From Terrisporobacter othiniensis (GTDB taxonomy: Bacteria > Bacillota > Clostridia > Peptostreptococcales > Peptostreptococcaceae): DNA of 64,000 nt. The translations under genes were made by a program, and so were the position numbers. The stretch spans positions 1-64,000 of the forward strand of contig NZ_JWHR01000115.1 of the NCBI RefSeq assembly GCF_000808015.1. Reading direction: 5' to 3'. The notes under the pieces are model-generated. The model was not told the DNA's origin. It searched no databases and was given only the letters and a program-made list of their open reading frames with translations. Of this stretch, positions 51,921 through 61,037 are shown in pieces. How positions within the stretch are numbered: the first letter of the stretch is position 1; every line of letters starts with the position of its first letter.

Positions 51921-54551
51921 ATGAGTGTTAAATACGTTTATAGCTTTGATGAAGGCAGTAAAGAAATGAAATCATTATTAGGAGGAAAAGGAGCTAATTT
52001 AGCTGAAATGACTAAAATAGGGCTTCCAGTGCCTCCAGGGTTTACAATAACAACTGAATCATGTATCGATTACTATGAAAACAACAAAACAATAAAACAA
52101 GAAATTATAAACCAAATCGAAGAAAAATTATCATCTTTGGAAAAAGACCTAAATAAGCAATTGGGAAGTGAAGAAAATCCACTTCTTGTGTCTGTTCGTT
52201 CTGGTGCAGTTATATCAATGCCAGGGATGATGGATACTATATTAAATCTTGGACTAAACGATAATACAGTTAAGGCATTAGCTAAAGCAACTGATAATGA
52301 GAGATTTGCGTATGATAGTTACAGAAGATTTATTCAAATGTTTTCTGATGTTGCCATGGAAGTTCAAAAATATAAATTTGAGAATGTACTAGATAGATAT
52401 AAAAAAGAGAATAATTTCAAATTTGATACAGATTTAACATGTGAACATTTAAAAGCAATTGTAGAAGAATATAAGGCAATATATAAAAAAGAAGTTGGAG
52501 AAGACTTCCCACAAGAACCCAAAAAACAATTAATGTTAGCTGTAGAAGCTGTATTTAGATCTTGGAATAATCCAAGAGCTATAATATATCGTAGACTAAA
52601 TGATATTCCAAATGATTTAGGAACAGCAGTTAATATACAATCAATGGTATTTGGTAATATGGGAGATACTTCAGGTACAGGAGTTGCTTTCACAAGGGAT
52701 CCTGCTACAGGAGAAAATAAGTTATTAGGGGAATACTTAATAAATGCACAAGGTGAAGATGTTGTTGCAGGTATAAGAACTCCAGAGCCTATAGCTACAC
52801 TTGAAGAAGTAATGCCAGAAATTTATAAACAATTTATAGATACTGTTAAAACATTAGAACATCATTATAAAGATATGCAAGATGTCGAGTTTACTATAGA
52901 AAAAGGTAGATTATTCTTTTTACAAACTAGAAATGGTAAAAGAACAGCAGCATCTGCAATAAATGTGGCTGTGGATTTAGTAGAAGAAGGTTTAATAACT
53001 AAAGAAGAAGCTATAATGAGAGTTGAACCTAAGCAATTAGATCAATTATTACATCCTAAGTTTGAAGATAAAGCATTAAAAGAAGCAACTATTTTAGCTA
53101 AAGGATTACCAGCATCACCAGGAGCTGGAAGTGGTAAAATTTATTTTACAGCTGAAGATGCTGCAGAGGCTACAAAAAATGGAGAGAAAGTTATACTTGT
53201 AAGACAAGAAACATCTCCAGAAGATATAGAAGGAATGGTTTGCTCACAAGGTATACTTACTGCAAGGGGGGGGATGACTTCTCATGCTGCTGTTGTTGCA
53301 AGAGGTATGGGTAAATGTTGTGTTGCTGGATGTGGTGAAATCAAAGTTGATGAAGCTGCTAAGGAAGTCAGAAAAGATGATTTAGTACTAAAAGAAGGAG
53401 ACTATATATCTCTAGATGGATCTACAGGTATTGTTTATTTAGGAGAAGTAGCTAAAACAGAAGTATCTATGACAGGTAACTTTGAAAAGTTAATGAACTG
53501 GGTTGATGAAATTAGAGATATGAAAGTTAGAACTAATGCAGATAACCCAAGAGATTCAAAGGCAGCTGTAGATTTTGGAGCAGAAGGTATAGGACTTTGT
53601 AGAACTGAGCATATGTTCTTTGATGAAGATAGAATATCTGCTGTTAGAAAGATGATATTATCAAATACTGTAGAAGATAGAGTTGAAGCTTTAGATAAGC
53701 TACTACCTATGCAAAAACAAGATTTTATTGATATATATAAGGTTATGGGTGAGAGACCAGTTAATATAAGATTATTAGATCCACCTTTGCACGAGTTCTT
53801 ACCGCATGATGATGAAACAATAGAAGAGCTTGCTAAAGATATGAATATAGATGCCAGCGAAATAAGAAAAAGAATAGTTGATTTAGCTGAATTTAACCCT
53901 ATGCTTGGGCATAGAGGATGTAGATTGGCAGTGACTTATCCAGAAATAGCTGTAATGCAAACTAAAGCTATAATAAATGCTGCTATTGAAGTTAAAAAAG
54001 AAGGATTAAATGTAGAACCAGAAATAATGATACCTTTAGTAGGTGCATTAAATGAATTTAGAGTAGTTAAAAATATTATAGCTGAAACTGCAAACTCAAT
54101 AATAGAAGAAAGTAATGTAGACTTAAAATATACAGTAGGTACAATGATAGAGATACCTAGAGCTTGTTTAATAGCTGATGAAATAGCAAGAGAAGCAGAT
54201 TTCTTCTCATTTGGGACAAATGACTTAACACAAATGACATTTGGATACTCTAGAGATGATGCTGGAAAATTCTTAGGGCAATATGTAGATGAAGAAATAC
54301 TAGAAAAAGATCCATTCCAAGTATTAGATCAAAATGGTGTTGGTAAATTAGTAAAAATGGCATCAACGCTAGCTAGAAAAGAAAAAGGTGATAATATTAA
54401 GCTTGGAATATGCGGAGAACATGGAGGAGATCCTGCATCAGTTGAATTCTGTTATGAAACAGGACTAAACTATGTTTCTTGTTCACCATATAGAGTTCCG
54501 ATAGCTAGACTTGCAGCTGCACAAGCAACTATTAAAAATAAATTAAAGTAG
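51921..54551 (+). CDS. ppdK: Pyruvate, phosphate dikinase
   Basis: An 876-residue enzyme interconverting pyruvate, ATP and phosphate with PEP, AMP and pyrophosphate. The N-terminal ATP-grasp domain starts YVYSFDEGSKEMKSLLGGKG. The swivelling phosphohistidine domain has GGMTSHAAVVARGMG with His455 and the regulatory Thr453, the same numbering as the Clostridium symbiosum enzyme. The PEP/pyruvate domain ends with GICGEHGGDPASVEFC. A run of eight G residues encodes part of this catalytic loop (about 53266-53273). It is the third gene of the ccpN unit. Confidence 0.97.
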   Translation: MSVKYVYSFDEGSKEMKSLLGGKGANLAEMTKIGLPVPPGFTITTESCIDYYENNKTIKQEIINQIEEKLSSLEKDLNKQLGSEENPLLVSVRSGAVISMPGMMDTILNLGLNDNTVKALAKATDNERFAYDSYRRFIQMFSDVAMEVQKYKFENVLDRYKKENNFKFDTDLTCEHLKAIVEEYKAIYKKEVGEDFPQEPKKQLMLAVEAVFRSWNNPRAIIYRRLNDIPNDLGTAVNIQSMVFGNMGDTSGTGVAFTRDPATGENKLLGEYLINAQGEDVVAGIRTPEPIATLEEVMPEIYKQFIDTVKTLEHHYKDMQDVEFTIEKGRLFFLQTRNGKRTAASAINVAVDLVEEGLITKEEAIMRVEPKQLDQLLHPKFEDKALKEATILAKGLPASPGAGSGKIYFTAEDAAEATKNGEKVILVRQETSPEDIEGMVCSQGILTARGGMTSHAAVVARGMGKCCVAGCGEIKVDEAAKEVRKDDLVLKEGDYISLDGSTGIVYLGEVAKTEVSMTGNFEKLMNWVDEIRDMKVRTNADNPRDSKAAVDFGAEGIGLCRTEHMFFDEDRISAVRKMILSNTVEDRVEALDKLLPMQKQDFIDIYKVMGERPVNIRLLDPPLHEFLPHDDETIEELAKDMNIDASEIRKRIVDLAEFNPMLGHRGCRLAVTYPEIAVMQTKAIINAAIEVKKEGLNVEPEIMIPLVGALNEFRVVKNIIAETANSIIEESNVDLKYTVGTMIEIPRACLIADEIAREADFFSFGTNDLTQMTFGYSRDDAGKFLGQYVDEEILEKDPFQVLDQNGVGKLVKMASTLARKEKGDNIKLGICGEHGGDPASVEFCYETGLNYVSCSPYRVPIARLAAAQATIKNKLK

Positions 54552-54580
54552 ACACACAAAATAACATTAATATATAAATA

Positions 54581-54613
54581 AAAAGGTCGAAGCTTAAGTG
54601 CTTTGACCTTTTT
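54581..54613. terminator. Bidirectional terminator between ppdK and kdpE
   Basis: AAAAGGTC and GACCTTTT arms with an internal AAGC/GCTT pairing (54581-54613) can end transcripts from both strands. Confidence 0.9.
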
Positions 54614-54618
54614 ATTTA

Positions 54619-55317
54619 TTAAATTTTTATCATTCTATATCCAACACCTACATGTGTTTGAATATATTGAGGATGAGAAGTATCATTTTCAATTTTTTTT
54701 CGAAGAGTAGCCATATAAACTCTTAAAGAAGAAACATAACTATCCCAAGAATTTCCCCAAATTTCCTTTGTCATAAAGGTATGGGTTAAAACTTTTCCAA
54801 CATTTCTAGCAAGTAAACAAAGCAATTTATATTCAATAGGAGTCAGATGTAATTCTTCATTATTTTTATAAGCACATCTACTAGCGTAGTCTATACTCAA
54901 GTCACCATTATTAAAAAGAGAACTTTCTAAATTTGAATTGGATTGTATATTATTTAACCTACGTAAAGTAACTCTTAGCCTTGCAAGAAGTTCATCAACA
55001 GAAAATGGTTTGGTAATAAAGTCATCTGCACCAGCATCTAAGGCATCTATCTTATCTTTATCTTCGCTTCTTGAGCTTATTACAATAATAGGAACGTTAG
55101 ACCAAGAGCGAATTTTTTTTATAATATCGATACCATCTATATCAGGAAGTCCTAAATCAAGAAAAACAACATCTGGATTATTAGATGTTGCATCCAATAT
55201 GGCAGATTCGCCATTTGAAGCAGTGTGGTAATTATAATTATGTGTTTCCAATGTAGTTGATATTAAATTTTTAACTGCTTTATCATCTTCAACTATTAAA
55301 ATTAATGATTTATTCAT
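54619..55317 (-). CDS. kdpE: KdpE response regulator
   Basis: A 232-residue OmpR-family regulator that activates kdpFABC. The receiver domain has the acidic pair in LIVEDD (about 7-11), phospho-acceptor Asp in VVFLDLGLPD near 54 and the lysine in TKPFS near 103. The C-terminal winged helix ends THVGVGYRM. Its start overlaps the end of kdpD by 8 bases, so the two are translationally coupled. Candidate binding repeats lie upstream of kdpF. Confidence 0.96.
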   Translation of the reverse strand: MNKSLILIVEDDKAVKNLISTTLETHNYNYHTASNGESAILDATSNNPDVVFLDLGLPDIDGIDIIKKIRSWSNVPIIVISSRSEDKDKIDALDAGADDFITKPFSVDELLARLRVTLRRLNNIQSNSNLESSLFNNGDLSIDYASRCAYKNNEELHLTPIEYKLLCLLARNVGKVLTHTFMTKEIWGNSWDSYVSSLRVYMATLRKKIENDTSHPQYIQTHVGVGYRMIKI

Positions 55318-58006
55318 ATAAGTTTACCTCCTCTAATGGTAATGTAAATGAAAATGTTGTTCCACAAGGTTTATTATCTTTTACGTTTATTTCCCCACCG
55401 TGGGCTAAAATAATAGATTTACAAAGGGCTAATCCTAATCCTAAACTACGTTTGCTATCAACAATTTTATTGTTAACAGTATAAAACATATCAAAGATTT
55501 TTTCCTTGTCTTCGTCAGATAAGCCATTACCATCATCACTAATTTCTACTAGAACCATGTCTTCATATTTTTGTGTATTAATATTAATATGAGAGTCATC
55601 TGGTGTATATTTAAGTGCATTATCAACAATATTTATTATTACTTGTATTATTAATTTTGAATCCATTTTTGCAAAAAGCATTTCATCTGAAGTAGTAACT
55701 TTTATAAAATGATTAATACTTTTTCTTTTTATATGTCTAAGAGCTTCATCTATTACTTCCTCCATAAGTTCAGGTTTTATATTTAGACTCATAGTACCGT
55801 CTTCAATTTTAGTAGCAGCAAGTAAATTTTCAACTAAATTAATTAACCATAAAGAGTCTTCATGAATATCAGAATAAAGTTGAATTTTTTTCTCTTTAGA
55901 AATAATTTCATTATCTTTTAATAACATTTCTGAATTACCAAATATGCTAGTAAGGGGAGTTCGTAAATCGTGAGAAATAGAACGTAGTAAATTAGCTCTC
56001 AATTTCTCATTTTTTGCCAAAGTAGCAGCTTCCTCTCTTTGTTTACGTATAAAATTATTTTCTAACGCAATAGCACATTCACCTAATATGGATAACATAA
56101 TATTATTTTCTAAAGCATCTAAAGAATCATTTTCTAAGGCGATACCCACTACACCGTAAACTCTTTTATTAACTCTTATTGCTAAATACAAACATTTAGA
56201 ATTACCTAGGGTATTTGTAGTTGCACCAGCATGTTTATTATTTTTGAATACCCACTGAGCTACAGCTTTTTCATTAGATGTAACAAATCTAGAAGTATCA
56301 TAAGTGTATTCAGAAGGTGAAAATATAACAGGCTCTAATAATTGATTATTTTCTGAATTATAGAATATAATATTTTTATTTAACAACTTTGATAATTGTA
56401 TTGCTGTAACTTTTATGATCCCTTCTTTTTTCACTTCTTGCTGTAAAAGTTGATTAGTTTCAAGCAGAATCTTAGTACGATAAGCCGTATAAGCAGATTG
56501 ATTAGCTTGACGTTTTATTTTAGAAGCTAAAGAGCCTGTTAAAAAAGCTGAGATAAACATAATAACAAATGTTACAGGATAACCAGCATCATAAGAGTTA
56601 AAAGTGAACCTTGGATCAGTAAAGAAAAAATTGAATACAAGAACGCTTATAAGTGCAGAGAGAATACTTTGCAAGGTATTTTCTGTAAGTATTGCTGTAA
56701 TTAAAACGCCTAAGATATATAAAGTAATAATATTTGATTCACTAAATCCAAGGTTAAAAAATATAAAACTTATGATAGTAGCTAAAGTTAAAATAAAAAA
56801 AGATATAGCCAAATCTCTTAAAGTTAATTTTGATTTAATATTAAGTTTTGAATTTGACGGATAACTTAATGTTGATGTATCTGGGATAATATAAATATCT
56901 AAATTAGGAGCATAAGAAGTAAGTTTTTCAGTCAAAGGTGATTTGGCCCAAAAATATTTTTTCTTACTACTACTTCTACCAAGTATTACTTTAGATATGC
57001 CTGCAAGTCTTGCAAACTCAGCAATTTGAAAAGCAATATCTTCTCCTGTAACTGTCTCTATCTTAGCACCAAGTTGTTCTGCTAAATGAATATTATTTCT
57101 TAATCTAGTTTTATTTTCTTCGCTCATATTTTCATCATCGGATGTTTCAACAAATAATCCAATAAATTCACCTTTAAAAGCAGAAGCCATTCTAGCAGCT
57201 CTCCTGATAATTTTGCTATTAGTAGGAGAAGAAGAAAGACAAACTAGGATTTTCTCGTCAGTAAAATAATTGGCACTATCATTTTGTTTTACTTTTTCTG
57301 AAATCTTATTAACTCTATCAGCAGTTCTTCTTAAAGCAATTTCTCTAAGGGCTGTTAAATTTTCAATACTAAAAAAATTAATTAGGGCATTTTTTACTTG
57401 ATTTGACGCATAAATCTTACCTTCATTTAATCTTTTAATAAGTTCTTCCGGCTCTATATCTACAAGCTCTACTTGATGGGCATTATCGAAGATATAGTCA
57501 GGAATTCTTTCTCTAACAATAACTTTAGTTATGGAAGATACAATATCATTTAAACTTTCTATATGTTGAACATTTACAGTAGTGTAAACATTAATACCTA
57601 AATTTAAAAGCTCGTTTACATCTTGATATCTTTTTAAATGACGACATCCAGCAGCATTTGTATGAGCTAATTCATCTACCAATATAATTGTAGGATTTCT
57701 TTTTATTGCCAAATCAATATTGAACTCATTTAAATTAATTTCTTTATATTTTATAGTAAGGGTTGGAAGAATTTCTAAATCATTTAAAAGTTCTTTTGTC
57801 TCTGGCCTTGCATGAGGTTCAACATATCCAACAACTACATCAATGCCAGATTCTTTTGCTTTGTGAGCAGCTTTTAACATGGCATAAGTTTTACCAACAC
57901 CAGCAGCATATCCAAAAAATATTTTAAGATGACCTTTTTGTTTAGTATTTTCCTCATAATTTATTTTTTCTAATATTTTATCTGGGTTTATTTGTCTATC
58001 TATCAT
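55310..58006 (-). CDS. kdpD: KdpD potassium-responsive sensor histidine kinase
   Basis: An 898-residue kinase with the full KdpD layout. The N-terminal KdpD domain has Walker A GYAAGVGKT near residue 33 and VDELAHTNAAG. A universal-stress-protein-like domain (about 245-370), four clustered membrane helices (about 395-490, DUF4118), a GAF-like domain, then HisKA with the phospho-acceptor in SISHDLRTPLTS and HATPase boxes NALKYTPDD, DDGNGLS and GLGLALCKS follow. I start at ATG 58006 behind GAGG; GTG 58015 is in frame but close to that site. A terminator separates it from kdpC. Confidence 0.96.
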   Translation of the reverse strand: MIDRQINPDKILEKINYEENTKQKGHLKIFFGYAAGVGKTYAMLKAAHKAKESGIDVVVGYVEPHARPETKELLNDLEILPTLTIKYKEINLNEFNIDLAIKRNPTIILVDELAHTNAAGCRHLKRYQDVNELLNLGINVYTTVNVQHIESLNDIVSSITKVIVRERIPDYIFDNAHQVELVDIEPEELIKRLNEGKIYASNQVKNALINFFSIENLTALREIALRRTADRVNKISEKVKQNDSANYFTDEKILVCLSSSPTNSKIIRRAARMASAFKGEFIGLFVETSDDENMSEENKTRLRNNIHLAEQLGAKIETVTGEDIAFQIAEFARLAGISKVILGRSSSKKKYFWAKSPLTEKLTSYAPNLDIYIIPDTSTLSYPSNSKLNIKSKLTLRDLAISFFILTLATIISFIFFNLGFSESNIITLYILGVLITAILTENTLQSILSALISVLVFNFFFTDPRFTFNSYDAGYPVTFVIMFISAFLTGSLASKIKRQANQSAYTAYRTKILLETNQLLQQEVKKEGIIKVTAIQLSKLLNKNIIFYNSENNQLLEPVIFSPSEYTYDTSRFVTSNEKAVAQWVFKNNKHAGATTNTLGNSKCLYLAIRVNKRVYGVVGIALENDSLDALENNIMLSILGECAIALENNFIRKQREEAATLAKNEKLRANLLRSISHDLRTPLTSIFGNSEMLLKDNEIISKEKKIQLYSDIHEDSLWLINLVENLLAATKIEDGTMSLNIKPELMEEVIDEALRHIKRKSINHFIKVTTSDEMLFAKMDSKLIIQVIINIVDNALKYTPDDSHININTQKYEDMVLVEISDDGNGLSDEDKEKIFDMFYTVNNKIVDSKRSLGLGLALCKSIILAHGGEINVKDNKPCGTTFSFTLPLEEVNLYE

Positions 58007-58144
58007 AATAAGCACCTCAAAACAGAATTTGATATAAGTTTAGCAGAACATGTGTTATGAAAGTATTATAGTTTTATATGATTGTATAAAGATTATATAA
58101 AGATTTGTATTAAATTTGTGTAAAATTTATATTATCAAAGTTAC

Positions 58145-58182
58145 AAAAAGCAAAGCTAATATATTTATAAGCTTTGCTTTTG
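58145..58182 (-). terminator. Terminator between kdpC and kdpD
   Basis: AAAGCAAAGCT (58147-58157) and its complement (to 58180) form a near-perfect stem. On the minus strand it is followed by CTTTTTG. It ends kdpFABC transcripts before kdpDE. Confidence 0.8.
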
Positions 58183-58192
58183 ATTTTTTGAT

Positions 58193-58789
58193 TTATAAAA
58201 GTATTTTATCTATCATTAAATTAACTTTTAATACATTTACTGTAGTTTCACCAAGTATTCCTAAAACAGGTTTGTTAGTACATTTATCAATAATATTTTC
58301 AACTTCTGATTCAGTCATATTATTATTAGTAGCAAGTCTTTTAACTTGATATTTTGCAGCAGCTAATGAAATTTCAGGATCTAATCCACTACCAGAACAA
58401 GTTACTAAATCAACAGGGATTGATTCATCTTTATTATATTCATGAGAAGATTTTATTTTATCAACTCTTTGAGCTACAAGTTGTTTATATTCATCACTAG
58501 CGGGGCTTAAGTTAGATGGAGTGGAGTATACTACTTTATTACCATCTTTATCTGTAAATGTTTCTGTATCTAAATTCATTATACGTCCCCACATATGTTT
58601 TTCATCTGTATATTGTTGAGCTATTAATTGTGAACCGTATTTTTTTCCATCAACTTCAATAATGCTTCCATTTGCTTCGGAAGGGAAGAGGATTTGAGAA
58701 ATACATGTTATAGAACCTGTATATAGCACACCGCAAAGTATAGTAAAAATTATAAAGGATGATAATCCTTTAGCAAAAATAGATTTCAT
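58193..58789 (-). CDS. kdpC: Potassium-transporting ATPase KdpC subunit
   Basis: A 198-residue subunit with one N-terminal membrane helix (about 9-31) and an extracytoplasmic domain. It stabilises the KdpFABC complex and increases its ATP affinity. Family landmarks are LFPSEANGS(I), GSQLIAQQ and VTCSGSGLDPEISLAAA near residue 137. ATG follows AAGGAGG. A 165-base gap separates it from kdpB, much wider than usual, and contains an unexplained open stretch. Confidence 0.95.
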   Translation of the reverse strand: MKSIFAKGLSSFIIFTILCGVLYTGSITCISQILFPSEANGSIIEVDGKKYGSQLIAQQYTDEKHMWGRIMNLDTETFTDKDGNKVVYSTPSNLSPASDEYKQLVAQRVDKIKSSHEYNKDESIPVDLVTCSGSGLDPEISLAAAKYQVKRLATNNNMTESEVENIIDKCTNKPVLGILGETTVNVLKVNLMIDKILL

Positions 58790-58801
58790 TTTTATACCTC
58801 C

Positions 58802-58906
58802 TTATGAGATTAAGTAAATAATAAAAGCAGGAATAAAAGGGATTCTCACTGCTCTTATGAATGATTCTAGAGAAGATACACTATCTAACCAGATTAATAT
58901 ATCTAA
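58802..58906 (-). other. Unexplained open frame without a start codon, kdpB-kdpC gap
   Basis: On the minus strand, 34 codons followed by TAA read as a plausible hydrophobic peptide (core ESFIRAVRIPFIPAFIIYLI) and end just before the kdpC ribosome-binding site. An amber stop directly precedes it, and no ATG, GTG or TTG stands at its beginning. It could be the remnant of a small gene or chance. Confidence 0.3.
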
Positions 58907-58954
58907 CTATTTTTCATTATCAGTTATGTTAATTGATATATCATAACAATATCA

Positions 58955-61024
58955 TTAAGCAAGACCAAGAGAAGTCAATAACACATCTATAATTTTTATA
59001 AATATAAATGGAGCTATTATACCACCAAGACCATAAACTAATAAGTTTTTAGAAAGTAATTTACCAGCAGATACCTCACGATATTTAACACCTTTTAAAG
59101 CAAGTGGAATTAAAGCAACAATTATTAAAGCGTTGTATATTATTGCTGATAAAACAGCACTTTGTGGACTATGAAGATTCATTATGTTTAATGCAGAAAG
59201 TTGAGGATATAATCCTAAAAATAGAGCAGGTATTATGGCAAAGTATTTTGCAAGATCGTTTGCTATAGAGAATGTAGTAAGACTACCTCTAGTCATCAAA
59301 AGTTGTTTACCTATACGAACTATATCTATAAGTTTTGTAGGTGATGAGTCTAAATCAACCATATTACCAGCTTCTTTTGCAGCCTGTGTACCAGAGTTCA
59401 TTGCAACAGCGACATCAGCTTGAGCAAGAGCTGGAGCATCGTTTGTTCCATCACCAGTCATGGCAACTAAATGGCCTTTTCTTTGATAATCTCTGATTAA
59501 TTCTAATTTCCCTTCTGGAGTAGCTTCTGCAAGGAAGTCATCAACGCCAGCTTCAGCAGATATGGCAGCCGCAGTAAGAGGGTTATCTCCCGTAATCATT
59601 ATAGTCTTAATACCCATTTTTCTTAAGTCTGCAAATTTTTCTTTTACACCTTTTTTTATAACATCTTTTAAGTGTATTACTCCAAGTATTTTATAATTTT
59701 TAGTAACTATCAAAGGAGTACCACCTTGATTAGATATTTTTCTTACAACTTCATCACATTCATCACTATATACACCGCCAAATTGAGAAACATAGTCTTT
59801 TATTGCATCTACTGCACCTTTACGAATTTCATCTCCATTATAATCAACGCCACTCATACGAGTTTTAGCAGAGAAAGGAATGAAATTAATATTTTTATCA
59901 TTAAGATCTCGACCTCTTATATTAAATTGTTCTTTTGCAAGAATTACAATGCTTCTACCTTCTGGAGTTTCATCAGCTAAAGATGATAATTGTGCAGCAT
60001 CAGCCAAATCTTTAGGTGCGGTATTATCTACAGGAATAAATTCACTGGCCTGACGATTACCAAGAGTAATAGTTCCTGTTTTATCAAGCATTAATATATC
60101 AACATCTCCAGCTGCTTCTATAGCACGGCCACTCATTGCAAGTACATTGGAAGCGTTTAATCTACTCATACCTGCTATACCAATAGCAGAAAGTAGGGCA
60201 CCTATTGTTGTTGGAGCTAGGCAAACAAGCAAAGCAACCAATGTAGTGATGGATATTGGATTATTTATGCCTGATTGATTTGCACTAAAAGCAGAGTAAG
60301 TATAAAGAGACATAGTTACTAAAATAAATATTATTGTAAGAGCAACAAGGAATATTTCAAGTGCTATTTCATTTGGTGTTTTATTTCTTGAAGCACCTTC
60401 AACCATGGCAATCATTTTATCAAGGAAGCTTTCACCTTCTTCGCTAGTAACTTTTACTATTATCCAGTCTGATATTACAGTAGTACCTCCAGTGACTGCA
60501 CTTCTATCTCCTCCTGCTTCACGTATAACTGGTGCAGATTCACCAGTTATAGCACTTTCATCAACAGAGGCAGCACCTTCAATAACTTCACCATCAGCAG
60601 GGATTTGGTTGTCAGCTTTAACAATTACAAGATCACCCTTTTTTAAAGTAGCAGATGGAACTACAGTAAATTTATCTTTTTTATCTAAAGATACAATTTT
60701 ATAAGCATCTACATCATGCTTACTAGCTCTTAAAGTATCAGCTTGAGCTTTGCCCCTACCTTCAGCTATAGCTTCTGCAAAGTTTGCAAATATAACTGTA
60801 AACCAAAGTATTATAGCTATGGCTAAGGTATATCCAGATGAAGCGTCTTTAATTCCAAATAAAGATATTATCCAAAGTAAACTAGTTAATATGGCGGATA
60901 TATAAACAAGTAACATTACAGGGTTTTCTTTTTGTGTTTTTGGTTTTAATTTTATAAATGAATCTTTTATAGCTCTTTTAATCATACTTTTACTAGAAAG
61001 AGCACCTTGTGAATTATTATTCAA
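58955..61024 (-). CDS. kdpB: Potassium-transporting P-type ATPase, KdpB
   Basis: A 689-residue P-type ATPase that powers potassium uptake through KdpA. The phosphorylated Asp is in DKTGTITLG near residue 315. The actuator motif is ITGESAPV, and the hinge [16 protein letters not shown] is near 525. It has about seven membrane helices and ends [12 protein letters not shown] like other KdpB proteins. The TTG start follows AGGAGGTGC, 13 bases after kdpA. Confidence 0.97.
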   Translation of the reverse strand: MNNNSQGALSSKSMIKRAIKDSFIKLKPKTQKENPVMLLVYISAILTSLLWIISLFGIKDASSGYTLAIAIILWFTVIFANFAEAIAEGRGKAQADTLRASKHDVDAYKIVSLDKKDKFTVVPSATLKKGDLVIVKADNQIPADGEVIEGAASVDESAITGESAPVIREAGGDRSAVTGGTTVISDWIIVKVTSEEGESFLDKMIAMVEGASRNKTPNEIALEIFLVALTIIFILVTMSLYTYSAFSANQSGINNPISITTLVALLVCLAPTTIGALLSAIGIAGMSRLNASNVLAMSGRAIEAAGDVDILMLDKTGTITLGNRQASEFIPVDNTAPKDLADAAQLSSLADETPEGRSIVILAKEQFNIRGRDLNDKNINFIPFSAKTRMSGVDYNGDEIRKGAVDAIKDYVSQFGGVYSDECDEVVRKISNQGGTPLIVTKNYKILGVIHLKDVIKKGVKEKFADLRKMGIKTIMITGDNPLTAAAISAEAGVDDFLAEATPEGKLELIRDYQRKGHLVAMTGDGTNDAPALAQADVAVAMNSGTQAAKEAGNMVDLDSSPTKLIDIVRIGKQLLMTRGSLTTFSIANDLAKYFAIIPALFLGLYPQLSALNIMNLHSPQSAVLSAIIYNALIIVALIPLALKGVKYREVSAGKLLSKNLLVYGLGGIIAPFIFIKIIDVLLTSLGLA

Positions 61025-61037
61025 TTAAAAGCACCTC

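Noticed and set aside
58016..58144. kdpD promoter based on TTTACA and TATAAT on the minus strand
   Set aside because: The best pair is 21 bases apart, outside the normal range, so I do not annotate it.
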